The notes beneath the pieces were generated by a model. The model did not search any database. It worked only from the letters and a program-made list of their open reading frames with translations, and was not told where the DNA came from. The position numbers and the translations under genes are program-made. This document shows, in pieces, positions 23,098 through 60,845 of a stretch of 64,000 nucleotides of DNA. Positions within the stretch are counted from its first letter, which is position 1. Every line of letters begins with the position of its first letter. Origin of the DNA: Branchiostoma belcheri (taxonomy: Eukaryota > Chordata > Leptocardii > Amphioxiformes > Branchiostomatidae); the NCBI RefSeq assembly GCF_001625305.1, contig NW_017804032.1, positions 546,110-610,109 on the forward strand. Direction: 5' to 3'.

Positions 23098-24158
23098 CTA
23101 TACTGAATCATGTGTTAAGGAAAGCAATGATATTCAAGAAATTCTTAGATCATCCTTATAATTACTTAACATTTACAATGTATAGTGTATAGATGTACTT
23201 AATTTTGTGCATGTATCACCCAAAGTACGGTGCAGGTGCCTTGAATGGTATTTTGTGTGTTGATATCTGTAAATATTGAGGTAAAAATCTATGTTCCATT
23301 TGAATAATGATGTTCTGCTTTACATTACATTTAGTTGCTGAAATATTCCCCTTATTTACCACTATGGTAGAGCATAGTATAATAATTATGGAAGTAAGTA
23401 ATCGACATCCTGTATTTCAAAGTTACATATGCAATATGTTTGAAATTCCTATCATGGAATGCGTTGGAATTATGAGATGGCCTCATAATTATGAAAATTA
23501 GGTGCTGATTTCCTTAATTAGCATCTTATTATGTCAATATTGATTATCACCAAATCTACCCACATGCCTAACAGCATCATATCCGATGACCCTTTGTTGA
23601 CAAAAAAAGGGCCGCTGCAGTTGGTGAAAAGCAGACTGGGGTCCAAACCCATATTATATATTATTGTAGCTACAGGCGGTGACCCACCATCTTGCCCCCC
23701 CCCCCATCTTGAATTTGTACTAAATACATTTATTCCACACAGCGAAAAAAAGCACCACGATGGTAGTCTATCTACAATAGAAAGAATAGGTTATTTCATG
23801 ATCCTGATTTCATGATGGTACGAATTGGCCAGGCAATATCCATTGGCTAGAGAGGATCCAATACGCCACCCAAGTGGTTACGGGAGCACCCAAGGACACC
23901 CTTGGGTGGCGTATGGACCCTCTCTGGCCAATGTATACTTTTGCCACCCTAAAATCTGCTTGGAGATTAGTTATTTCATTCATAGTTGAGTGCTTTACTG
24001 TAAAAGTTAGTAAGGAACTTTACAATGCAATTGAAAGGAAACATGGCATACCATTTTGGATTTGATTTGGCATCTTCAGATTGCTCATAAATTAAGAGTT
24101 GTTAATAGTATAACTGCAAAATGTTACTATGTTAAATGAAATAAGTGCAATTTTATAG
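23098..24158 (-). other. Presumed intron of the hypothetical minus-strand gene
   Basis: No exon is evident. It holds a poly-C run (about 23696-23705) and a hairpin MITE near 23825-23970. The exact splice pairing between 24159 and 23097 was not resolved, and a small exon could be hidden here. Confidence 0.35.
23825..23970. mobile_element. Hairpin MITE, family D copy
   Basis: GGCCAGGCAATATCCATTGG, TAGAGAGG and ACGCCACCCAAG on the left pair with CTTGGGTGGCGT, CCCTCTCTGGCCAATGTATA and TTTTGCC on the right. The right end CTAAAATCTGCTTGGAGATT matches the termini of the hairpins at 25980-26090 and 30520-30628. Confidence 0.65.
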
Positions 24159-24518
24159 CTAGTCTAGACAAGGATACAACGAAAACCAGACAGGATCGGT
24201 CCGAAGCAACTCCTTGGCGATGTCCTCAAACTTCCGTAAGGGAGCATCGTTTCGGCCGAAGATGACTACTTCATGCCTCAATCTGTTGCAGTACCGTTGT
24301 ACCAGCTCCCTTAGCTCCGCCCCTCGCAGGTCCCTCTCCTGCCGAGTGAACGATCGTTCGTCAAACCTTTTCAACAGCTTAATTCCCTGTTTTTTGCCTA
24401 CCTTGATATCGCAAATCCTGAACCTCTTATACTTCCTTTCACTGTTAGCTACATCGGACTGCTTGAAAACACATTCAAACGGCTCCAGAACGGATATATA
24501 TGTGAAGTCCTCCGACAT
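24159..24518 (-). CDS. Hypothetical protein, N-terminal exon or 119-aa ORF
   Basis: The frame starts at an ATG (24516-24518) and runs 119 codons to a TAG at 24159. I do not recognise the family. The sequence begins MSEDFTYISVLEPFECVF and is rich in Lys/Arg. It contains the blocks KYKRFRICDIKVGKKQGIK and RDLRGAELRELVQRYCNRL, then HEVVIFGRNDAPLRKFEDIA, which reads like an alpha/beta fold ending in an amphipathic helix. The start context is ordinary. Good GT donors occur in the last ~30 bp before the stop, so the TAG may lie in an intron. The same-strand 22424-23097 ORF downstream could then be the rest of the gene, or the two could be separate genes. Coding quality looks real, with a varied, charge-balanced composition unlike the T/A-rich chance ORFs nearby. 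Confidence 0.55.
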   Translation of the reverse strand: MSEDFTYISVLEPFECVFKQSDVANSERKYKRFRICDIKVGKKQGIKLLKRFDERSFTRQERDLRGAELRELVQRYCNRLRHEVVIFGRNDAPLRKFEDIAKELLRTDPVWFSLYPCLD

Positions 24519-25790
24519 GTTCAATACTTCACATGAGCAAAACTCCCGCCCTTTGATGCAATGGCCTCTTTGACCTCTTGTTGACGCAAGCAACAACAAA
24601 CATCCCTTTTAGCTGTTAAGGCGTCAAATCATTTCTGTGTTTTCGATAGCTACTTAAACTTTAATAACGAGACAAGTATTTGATAGGAATGCAATATAAA
24701 TACCAATAGTGTTTTATGTATCATGAAAGAAGAAAGGAAAAGTTGCGCTGCTATCTACGACAAACACACTTTGCCTGGATGTACTACCGCTTCATTTTAT
24801 CCATTTGTCTCATTTGACGTTTGTTTCAGCATTGAATTGAGAAACAAAAACCTTGGAAAATTCAGTCCTGGTATAATGTTATTTATGTTACACACTGTAT
24901 ACATATAACTGGTATGATTTTGTTAACATGTGTTCCGTCGATAGGAAAACGGGGAGAGTATGGCGTATGAGTAACTTATTATAAGCAATTGTCGAGTAAC
25001 CCTAAACCTTTTCTTTTGTAAGTTTTTTGGCTTTAGTCCTACTCGTTGTCAGTGAGACGTGAGTTCCATTCAACCAAGGTTACGTCGAGGTTACAACCGA
25101 GATAGAAAACAACAGAATGTAAAAACAAGATGACGCTTACATGCAACTCAAATATCCACAGGGCCCGTCACATGACAATGAGACAGCCATAATAGATTTA
25201 TATCATGTTTCTCGCGCCTTATAACCACGTGCATTGCACTGATATTCAACTTATAAAACCCTTGTAAAGTTATATTATCTTACTACGACATCTCTTCCTT
25301 GTGTACTCCACTACCTCTCCATCCATCTTATCCATATATTAAGATGTATACAAACATACAGCCTCGTGTGTCAGGGCAGGGTTTGACTCTTGCTACCATA
25401 TTTTGTATCCACGTATTCAGTGCAGAACCATGACTTGCGAATGCTTTAGCCATGACTTCCGATATGGTCGACGAACAAGCTGGTATGCCATGTAGAGAAA
25501 GCAAACATTGCCATTGAAACAGCAACGGCTTTGAAAATACCTAGTGCTTGCAATCGTTTGAAACAAGACACACATACGCACGAGAGGTACTTTCTGCGTT
25601 TTATTATCTTGATTAAATGAATGCCTATATCTGTGTAGTCTTACTGTAGACGTACAAAACCCATGTTGGGCATGGATAGGCGATTAAGTCCATTGTCATT
25701 ATACAAATCAAATACTGTGATATACAAAACGCTTCGATAATGTAGAAAACTACATCACACTCAAGAAAAACAATGAAAATATTTGAAATC

Positions 25791-25895
25791 GTGAACTTCA
25801 ATCCAAGATACAATCAACGTGAACTTCAATCCAAGATACAATCAACGTGAACTTCAATCCAAGATACAATCAACGTGAACTTCAATCCAAGATAC
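25791..25895. repeat. 28-bp tandem repeat, 3.75 near-perfect copies
   Basis: The unit GTGAACTTCAATCCAAGATA plus CAATCAAC repeats at 25791, 25819, 25847 and 25875. The near-identity of the copies suggests a recent expansion. Confidence 0.95.
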
Positions 25896-25979
25896 ACGCA
25901 TTCACACCACACAATATTCTACAAGTATCACAAACATTTTCTAAAGCGTTCAACCATGATATGTAAGGCAATTTCTAAT

Positions 25980-26090
25980 TAATCTCCAAGGAGATCGTTC
26001 GGTGGCCAATGTATCTGATAAATGAATACTGCCTGGTCAATTTGATACTGTCTTTGTGGCCACCGAAAGATCTGCTTAATTTCTAATGTC
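25980..26090. mobile_element. Hairpin MITE, family D copy
   Basis: The termini AATCTCCAAGGAGATCGTTC and GGTGGCCA on the left pair with TGGCCACCGAAAGATCTGCT and TAATT on the right. Internally, CCAATGTATC and TGCCTGGTCAATTTGATACT resemble the family at 23825 and 30520. Confidence 0.6.
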
Positions 26091-26358
26091 CAAACACTTT
26101 TTCACGTGCATATGCTGTCCTGTACCTTCAATGCAGAGGTTACCATATGTCAACATGTAGTTGAAATTTGCCTCCTTGCTCTATTTAGATGCATTTATAG
26201 TATATACAAACAAGTATGCATTTATAGTATACAGACATGTATAAAATGTTAAGTCTATATGACTGTCACTTGAGTTCGTGATGACTGTCATGACTTACTT
26301 GCTGATATTCAACAGCAATTACTATAAACTGAGAAACCCCTATAGTTTCAAGATAAGA

Positions 26359-26922
26359 CTAGATAATATGAAATAATCTGGAAAAGGCCTCACGCTTTAC
26401 GTGGATTAATTTCCGATACAATTTCTGATACAATGTCAAATGCAATGATGAGTTCAATGAGTTGTCAATCTCAGATTCTGATTCTGCTACAGATTCTGAT
26501 TCTGTGTCAGATTCTGATTCTGCATCACTTGAGTCGCTGGTCATAGCTGCCTCGGGTCCCCCCAACCACGCCTGAATCTCGTCGTACAGAGCCTTCCAGT
26601 TCTTATGCAGAAGGTGAACATCATCTGGGTCCTGAAGATCGTAAACATCCGAGTCTAACTGTCCCAACTTGGACAGAAATCCCCTCAACTTTGCCTCGTG
26701 TTGCTTAATACGACCTTTAGCACAAGTGAGGCGTTGCTTGAGGTGACCGATAACTCGGTTGACCTTCCTTAGTTCCATCACCAACTTGAATACCCAAATA
26801 AAAGTTCTTGTCGGTGTGCCTCTGTTGTTCCTGTCGCTTTTCTCATCTCTTTCTTCCGGATCCAACCACGCATGGTCAGACTCGTATGACTCCTCTACAT
26901 CATTAGAATAAGCATTATCCAT
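26359..26922 (-). CDS. Hypothetical acidic coiled-coil protein, 187 aa
   Basis: Function unknown. The ATG at 26920-26922 sits in a strong ACCATGG context, just after a CTCTATTTACTACAG splice-acceptor-like stretch, so a 5' non-coding exon is likely. A matching donor (CAAG then GTAAAA on minus) lies near 27286. Residues 1-32 are acidic. Residues ~46-92 are Leu/Lys/Arg-rich with heptad-like spacing (FKLVMELRKVNRVIGHLKQR), as in a coiled coil. Residues ~93-120 include DPDDVHLLHKNWKALYDEIQ, and residues ~128-152 are a Ser/Asp/Glu-rich stretch (SSDAESESDTESESVAESES) of the kind often phosphorylated by CK2. The C-terminus is basic and helical. There are no transmembrane segments or signal peptide. 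Its sharply biased but structured composition argues for a real gene, probably lineage-restricted. Confidence 0.55.
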   Translation of the reverse strand: MDNAYSNDVEESYESDHAWLDPEERDEKSDRNNRGTPTRTFIWVFKLVMELRKVNRVIGHLKQRLTCAKGRIKQHEAKLRGFLSKLGQLDSDVYDLQDPDDVHLLHKNWKALYDEIQAWLGGPEAAMTSDSSDAESESDTESESVAESESEIDNSLNSSLHLTLYQKLYRKLIHVKREAFSRLFHII

Positions 26923-28133
26923 GGTACGTCTGTAGTAAATAGAGAGATTAAATTGCAATGCAATTAGAATCAATAAACGTCAACAGATACTAGTATACAC
27001 GATTTGAATTCGGGATTGGAAGTTCCGTTTTCCGTTTCCATTTTGGCATGCATATATACATAGTCTTATACGTAGGTCAATCTTTTGTAACCACGTATCC
27101 GTCTGTATGTTTAGTTCTAGACTTAGCGAAATTAAGTCGATGTACTTTCAGTGTCAAAAAAGGCTTCTATGTTACTAATTCCTATACTCATTTTTAGAAT
27201 TTACAAAGTACGAACCAAAAAGGTTCGAGTATCACAACCACCTTCAGACTATATCTAACGTAAAATGTACATGTGTGTGATTTTACCTTGTCGACACCTC
27301 AGCTACCACTGTACTCCATCTGCGGCAGCCGGAGCATGCTGTCCCCGCTCCCATTGACTGGCAACGAAGCAGACCTATGCTGTTCCTGTCGATCTGAGCC
27401 GCTATGAGCAAATCGGTGTCGTCGGACATGTCAACGCTAGGGTCCTATCACACGTCGTATGATCGCTTTACGACATCAAATTGAGTGCAGTCTTGCGACA
27501 GTCGCAAATGTGCCACTCGTACAAAGTTTAGCTGCCAATTTAGACTTCTTGTTGTCGAAAACCTGCCGAATTAGATCCTTGTAGACGTTAAGACCCGCGG
27601 ACTGGCTTCACCTTCCTCAACACCTACGCTGGTTGTGAGGTCTGCTGTTACGTAATACGTGGGAGGAAACGTGATACCGACCGGTACCCCACACCACGGA
27701 TGCAACGACAATGGTTGGTCAATACCGTGTCAGGGTACCATGGTTGTGTCAACAATTGGAGTCATGGCTATTAATGTTGACTCTGCAAATGTTAACGTTG
27801 TCACAGAGGCTAGCCTAGCTCTAATAAACAGGCTTCTGAAAGGCGACTGGAAGAGTTGAAATTTGCAAAAAAAAAAGACAGATAACACGCCAGGGGAGTT
27901 AGTTAAGACCGACAGCGGCAAATTTACTACTTTCTTTTATCAATGGGCTTAGCGGACCATCTCCCCTGCCATGTTATCAGTCTTTTTAGCTAATTTCTAC
28001 TCTTTCTAACCCCTCTCCCAAGCCTGGTAGAGGCTAAGTGCGAGTAGAGATCTAGATCAGGCAGCGCCACCTGCCGAGTCAGTACCAAACTGCAGAGACT
28101 TCTGAGCGCCCTTTGACCTTTCACCAGGTGAAC
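26923..28133. other. Region between the divergent 26.9-kb gene and MPDU1
   Basis: It probably holds the 5' non-coding exon of the minus-strand gene (ending near 27287), the promoters of both divergent genes, and a 226-bp hairpin MITE directly upstream of the MPDU1 start. No coding exon is evident. Confidence 0.4.
27811..28036. mobile_element. Hairpin MITE, family E copy, 98 bp upstream of MPDU1 ATG
   Basis: The right end AGCCTGGTAGAGGCTA and the internal block TTTCTACTCTTTCTAACCCC pair with the degenerate left end. CAGATAACACGCCAGGGGAG on the left pairs with CTCCCCTGCCATGTTATCAG on the right. It belongs to the same family as 60494-60702 and 61490-61645. Confidence 0.8.
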
Positions 28134-54894
<26,761 letters not shown>

Positions 54895-56040
54895 CCTCTG
54901 ACCTATCGCGGATTGTCCTGGAAAGTTTCCCAACAGAAATCATTGACCAGAAGAAAATATTTTCCAGTTTTCCAATGTTTTATTCTCACTTTTCTAGAAA
55001 CTTTCTCAATACAACAATCCTAATTTTGAGACTTTACAATGGACAATGACACTTGTGTCAGGTGAAGGTTTGTAGTTTCACTCATCAAAATTAGATAATT
55101 TCTTATAAGATGGAAACTGTCAAATTATCCTCCTGTGAATAGCTATTTTAAAAACAGAACCAAACTTGGATAGGTTTTTTTCTCTGAAATTGAAAATGTC
55201 ATTGAGGCTCTTTCAAAGCTTGAAATATTTTAGTGTTTCTCATTCTTCTCAAATGGCCTAAAATTTCCCTCATTCTTGTGGATTCCTAGGTGTTCATTTG
55301 ATTTTTAGACTTTTGACTTTTATAGCAAACTTTCAGTAACTGTATCTTCTACGATCAATGAATGAATTTCACACACGCATTGGTCACTTACCAGCAGTCG
55401 GACAGTTTCTGTTTGTCAAAGAGAAACAAACAAACAAAAAAACATAATATTAATAATGTAGACAACATTTCATTTGAGATGAAGGCATCTATTTTAAAGC
55501 AGTAACTAAGGAAAGTTTTTGTTTTCTCCAGTGAAAAGATGATTACTTGGCACTTTCTCCTTTAGTCCTATTAATCTGAAAACTTTGAAAATGATTCCTG
55601 TGGCAAGAATGTAACTTGTGACAATGAGATTGCAGAAATATTTCTGTTATCGATGATGGTATAGTTAAGACATTGTTATGACAAGTATTTTCTCGAGAAT
55701 TCATTGATCAAAATATATTTGTATAGTTAGATTACTAAGTGCCAGATTGTATGGTGAACAATTTAACTTAATTCGTAGAATTGACCATGTTTTAACTCAG
55801 GGCACATGTCAAAGGTAACATACTGAAAATGAAAATGTTAATTGTGTCATAAGTCAGTGAACATGTGGTGTGTATATACCACATTTTTAGATAGTTACTT
55901 AATTGATTAAGCTTTAAAGATTTACCTGAATTGACTTGAAACCTTTGCTTGCTTGTTTGTTTGTTTGTTTATTCTATGCCTTGATAGCTTGTGTTTAGAT
56001 ATAGCGACCAAAAACGAACCTTTGGAAGGTTATGGATGAT
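54895..56040 (+). other. MPDU1 3' UTR and flank
   Basis: An AT-rich stretch after the MPDU1 stop codon. No perfect AATAAA stands out, so the 3' end is not placed. No gene is seen. Confidence 0.4.
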
Positions 56041-56044
56041 CAAC

Positions 56045-56255
56045 CCTAATTCGTAGGTGTTACTGAAATTTCATGTTCAAATCCTGGCCGAGTCATACCA
56101 AAGACTTTTAAAATGGTACATACTGCCCAGTACCTAGCACTTATGAGAAAGAGTCTGTAAGTCGAACGCATACCACTACTATTAGACCAACCCCCTGCTG
56201 TAGTGGTTTCATAGCTGTGTGGCCTAAGGGCTATACAGAAAGAGGTAGGTACAGA
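56045..56255 (+). mobile_element. tRNA-derived SINE, fuller copy
   Basis: A B-box-like GTTCAAATCCTGGCC is followed by AGTCATACCAAAGACTTTTA, ATGGTACATACTGCCCAG, GAGAAAGAGT, CCCCTGCTGTAGTGGTTTC and TGTGGCCTAAGGGCTATA. This is a SINE body I associate with amphioxus. The related broken copy is at 4690-4990. Confidence 0.7.
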
Positions 56256-56779
56256 CCAATGCACCAAAAGGTGTGGAAAAGATTTTAACTCTACTTGCGA
56301 TACATGGTAAGTTTGGCAAAACAGCGTATACGTAACGTCCATCCTTTATGTCCTACATGTATATGATATTATATAAAACGTGGAAGTTACTTCATACTGA
56401 AAACTTACATAGCCATGAAACGATTTTAACACTATCTAGAATGAAATCTTTGACATTTTCTGTAAGATAGACCCTTTTCGGTGGTATTTGGTCAGAACTA
56501 AGTCAAAAATACTCCGAAACTTACCTAGTGGCTTTTCAAAGAACCGTCAAGCGTTAGACTTTTCCAGGTTTCCCTGCCAATATTGTAACCCCGAAATCTC
56601 GAGAGAAAATCGCGATGCTAAACTCTTCAACACCTCGTAGGTGAGGTTTAGAACAGTACATCAAGTACGCACCTGGGAGCAGACCTAGGGATCGTGCGAT
56701 TGATGTTCTCTTTCTGCGACCAGACCAGGTTTTTAAACGTACGACTTCTACAAGATCCTTCCTTTCTAGCCTCCCCTGC

Positions 56780-57490
56780 CAAAATTTACGGTCTCCTTAC
56801 ACTTCTTAACGTCCCTCGGACAAAAGTTTCTCCCTCGGATGATGAAGTGCTCAAAGTTTCCTAACGCTGATAGCCGGAGGAAGATGCATCATCCTTTAGA
56901 ATCAACCACTATTTGTATCTCGCCTTTTGAAAACCAGCTTTCCATAAGGTACGGTGTTACAAAAGCTCACTTTATCTTTTCGCCTCGTCCTTTTCTGTAG
57001 CGGAAAAGTGGCTTGGTTATAGACTCCCATTCCCAGTGCCCTCAGGGCAGCGCGTATCTCCCTTAACAAATAGGATCAATAGATTTTTGACAGAAACATC
57101 GCTTTAAATCTCTCTCGCGCGGGTAACAAACCATTGAGGGAGCCGGCGACGCAAGGTGGTTGCTGATGTTTCAATTTAGAGAGCACATCATTGGTCTTTC
57201 AGCGGCCTCCGCCGCCTTGATGTACGTTCAGATCAAGCCGCGAACGGGCACATCTCGGAGCGAGATCGGATGATGAAGTAGCTCACAGCGGGATAAATCT
57301 CTCTTATCGCCGATGACAGGTTCGGGAGCCCGGGGAAGATTACAAGCGGTGAAACTGAATTACGGCGTATGTGTGACCATGTATCTTCATTTCATAAACA
57401 AGTCATTGCCGCACTTTGCCGCAAATCTGGGCACAGAAAAAATCGAGAACGCGCTCGCGGTCCGATGACACGTCGGTACATGATTTAACG
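56780..57490. other. GC-rich unique island downstream of MPDU1
   Basis: No exon with clear borders or protein similarity, and no repeat match in the window. The composition is complex and CpG-rich (for example CGGCCTCCGCCGCCTTGATG near 57200). It is a candidate cis-regulatory element, by inference only. Confidence 0.3.
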
Positions 57491-58049
57491 TTCTCCTCTT
57501 TCCATCAATCAATTTGTTTTCACAACTTTTCATAATGTAAAATAATCATGACATTTTATTCTATTCGTAGTAGTTTAAACTTTACATTATTCAAGACCAG
57601 CGACGAAAGTAATTTTGCTTGGGATCATAATAATTAGCACTTTCAAAATTTTGTGAGATTTATTTTACGAAATACATCGCAAAATTGTCCAGAAATTGTC
57701 CTGTTGCATATTTCCCATGTTCCACATACAATATTTCTTTCTAGTATGTTTTGGTTCATTCGGCATCGCAAAATTGCTCATTCTAATTTCGTTACCTTAA
57801 GCCTTAAAATGATACAGCATAATTGAAAAGTTACATAAAAGAAGATTAGCTGCGTAGATTATGGTATGATTATATTCTAAATCAGATTCAGAATTTTTGG
57901 TATGAGAAATAAAAGATCAGTAGTACAGATTTTTTGTGTGTAAATTATGACACCGGAATATCAGTTGCTTTTCTATTACTGTATACACAATTGATTTCTT
58001 TGTTAAGAACAGAAACAGGGGTACATAAAAATGGCAACAATCGCTATAT

Positions 58050-59165
58050 TTCTTACATTTCTGAAATACGATGCGAACGTTGACTTCGACGTATGAAATT
58101 AATTTCAGCATTTTAAGTTTTTTTTTACTTGCATTAGCATTTTTTGCATCTAACGCTCTTACACATTCTTCGATTGATATATTTTTCTCACATATTCGGT
58201 TATATATTTGTTTTACTATTTTTCGTGCGGTATGGCAGTTTGCCTTGACATGTGCAATTAGCATTTTACTTATTTCTGTGTTTGTTTGTTTGTTTGTTAC
58301 ATGTTGCTCACTATTTGATGGATATATATTTTTCTCACATATGTATCCATTTGTTGCTTTTTACTTTGTCTTGCAAAATTGCAATACGAACGCTGGCTTT
58401 GTTGTTAGATCTGGCACGCTGGGTGTGACACATTGTTTTAATATATTTATTTTTGTCTTATATCCATCCATACATTCTTTTCTATGTTGTTCTTCTTTTT
58501 CGTGGTATGAATGTTTGTTTTCATGATTATTTTTTCCATAGATTATTTTCGGCGTACTTGATGTTTAAATCCTACGCTCTAGTTGTTGTAAATTGTTTTA
58601 CTTTTGTCTTATATTTGTCAATATGTTCTTTTCTATCTTGGTTATATTAATACTTTTGTGGTATGAACGTTTGTTTTGGTGATCGCAATGGATTTAAGCG
58701 TTTTTAGACTTTATTGTGATAGTTACATGTAAGTCTTAAGCTCGACATTTTTTTTTCATATTTAAAATTCTTTGTTCTCTTTACTACACATGGTCGTTAC
58801 AGTTGACATATGTCAGTACATTGTTTTATTTGTCTTCACCTTATTCACATGTATATTCTTTCCTATGTTCATTTCTGTGTTCTTTTTACTATTTCTTGTA
58901 CGCTCAATGTTTGCCGTACATTGTTGGTCGCATTTTTCCTGAAATATCCACCCATATGTTGTATGTTTTTTTACTTATTTTTCACGTACGCTTAGAAGAT
59001 ATTCATCCGTATATTCTTTTTTTCATATTCATTCCTGGGTTCTTTTTACCATTTCTTCTACGCTCCTTGTTTGACGCAGATTTTTTCTCATATATCCGTC
59101 CATATGTTATTTTCTATGTTGTTTTTACTTATTTTTTCGTGGTGAAACACACGTACGCTTAGCAG
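58050..59165. repeat. T-rich diverged long-period repeat
   Basis: ACATTGTTTT, CTTATATCCATCCATACATT, CTTTTCTATGTTGTT, TTTCGTGGTATGAATGTTTG and TTTTTCTCACATATCC recur in changing order with spacings of about 100-220 bp. This strong strand asymmetry keeps long low-complexity Phe/Leu/Tyr-rich frames open, which are not genes. Confidence 0.65.
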
Positions 59166-59189
59166 AAAAGACTCCCCTGAGGCCATTCT

Positions 59190-59460
59190 ACTATCACCAA
59201 TTACCACATGCGACACCGGTGCGGATTGAATGGGACACTGCTCAAATTAAACTGTCTGCGGCCCGGGCCGGCGCAACGAGAATTAGATCAGATTTAATTT
59301 CATTACGATGTTTAATGTCGCTGAGACCGGGAGCCTAGAGGGACTGTAGCGGACAGGCAGGGTAGGAGAGGCCGTCTGGTGTTCTATACAGGCCGCGGCA
59401 CCTCAACGTAGTAATCAAATTAAACCTACTACTGACTAGGCGAGGGTAGAACCCTCTAGT
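59190..59460. other. GC-rich unique island with homeodomain-type AT cores
   Basis: GCGGCCCGGGCCGGCGCAAC is followed by AGATTTAATTTCATTACGAT and later GTAATCAAATTAAACC. The mix of CpG-rich sequence and TAAT cores resembles developmental enhancers. It is not coding in any frame I can support. Confidence 0.25.
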
Positions 59461-60493
59461 TCGCCTTTTCTCCGAGTCACGGGTTCAGAACCCACTGGGA
59501 AGAAAATTAACTCAACGGACTAATTGCCTTCTAGAAATTTCGTTGATTTTCGTACGATGACGCACGTATATATGAATAAACTTTATGTACGTAACAGTTG
59601 TACAAAGTATACGGCAACTTATGGCTGGAGATTAACTTTTTTTCTGATTATTAGAAAGCTTTTTCATATCTACATGGCGACGATTCTAAAAGACTAGTGT
59701 ATCTTACAGGCTAGAAGGAAACCTTTGTCATGGAACTTTTCATTCAGTTATCGCGAATTTTGAAGTTGAGAGTAACTTTGTGCTTCAAAACAGCTTTTCT
59801 CATACAGGGCGACCGTGTATAACATCTTTGTTAAAGTTTTTATTTTGATATCCAGTTTTTTTTTCAGTAAAAGTACACTTTATGCAACCACAGACGGATT
59901 TTGCATCATCATTTTTCTGCAGCTGTATAATTTGTTTTTTAGTCTGGTTCTGTCTCAGGTTTCTATTCACCTGATCTTGCGTCCGGTCTTTTCATCCAGT
60001 CCCACGTAACCGTCCCTTAACAAGGACCCTCAGAAAAGACCATTAGTGACAGAGACTACTGATCTAAAACTGAAATGCCTTGAATCCCTAACAAGCTCCA
60101 TCCCTTCAGTCATAATGATCTCTGATATCCTGTCAAACTTTCATCATTTTTTCTGATAGCCTTTAGACTCCTCATTTAAACAACTGGACAAAACCATCTC
60201 CAGTTTCTTTCTGGTTAATCACCATCTTCTAGTTGAAATAATTACTACCCCTCAGTAGACACGTGGATCAGGAAGATGTGGTGGATTTCTTTTTTGATAG
60301 CTATTTAGTCGTTAACTATCCATGGGCTACTTGAAAAGAACGTGGTATGTACGGTGGTTGAAGAGACGTCATGGAATGAAACGTTTGAATGCAACCCGAC
60401 GGAAAGAAGACGGTATTGTTGTCTGGTTGGGTACGTCCTTGGTGCTGAAAAACTTTCACAGCGTGTACGCGTTGCCTGCAATGTCAGCGTATC

Positions 60494-60702
60494 TAGCATC
60501 TACCAGGCTTCGGGAGGCGGCTGGAAAGAGTAGAAATCGGACAAACAGAGAGATAACAAGCCAGAGGAGTTGGTCCGCTAGAGAGTACAGTTATTTTCGT
60601 GTGCGGCAAACTGTACTCTAGCTGACCAACTCCACTGAGTTATCTCTCTATTTGGCCGATTTCTACTCTTTCCAGCCGCCTCCCGAAGCCTGGTAGAGGC
60701 TA
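60494..60702. mobile_element. Hairpin MITE, family E copy
   Basis: TAGCATCTACCAGGCTTCGG plus GAGGCGGCTGGAAAGAGTAG on the left pairs with CTACTCTTTCCAGCCGCCTC plus CCGAAGCCTGGTAGAGGCTA on the right. Almost the whole 209 bp folds back, and GAGAGTACAGTT near the centre pairs with AACTGTACTC. Confidence 0.9.
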
Positions 60703-60714
60703 AGCTTATCTCCA

Positions 60715-60845
60715 AACAGAACTTTTGGTGGCTGCAAGACAGTATCAACTCGGCCAGACAGTTACCATTTCTTAGGCTGGTNTAAAGATAACCAGTACAA
60801 AAAAGNGAGCCCGCTACAAACACGTAAAAAAACAAGCCGAAACCT
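60715..60845 (+). repeat. Dispersed repeat family H copy with ambiguous bases
   Basis: CTTTTGGTGGCTGCAAGACA, CCAGTACAAAAAAG, GAGCCCGCTA and ACACGTAAAAAAAC match 63692-63830. The assembly has N at 60782 and 60806 within it. Confidence 0.7.

Larger units (their letters stand above)
24519..26358. other. Intergenic stretch between two minus-strand genes
   Basis: This is presumed to be upstream sequence of the 24159-24518 gene and 3' flank of the 26359-26922 gene. It contains a four-copy 28-bp tandem repeat and one MITE. No gene is recognised. Confidence 0.4.

Noticed and set aside
58071..59162. Long hydrophobic Phe/Leu/Tyr-rich open frames that look like membrane proteins
   Set aside because: They are produced by a T-rich repeat block. 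The frames repeat the same low-complexity words and lack charged topology signals.
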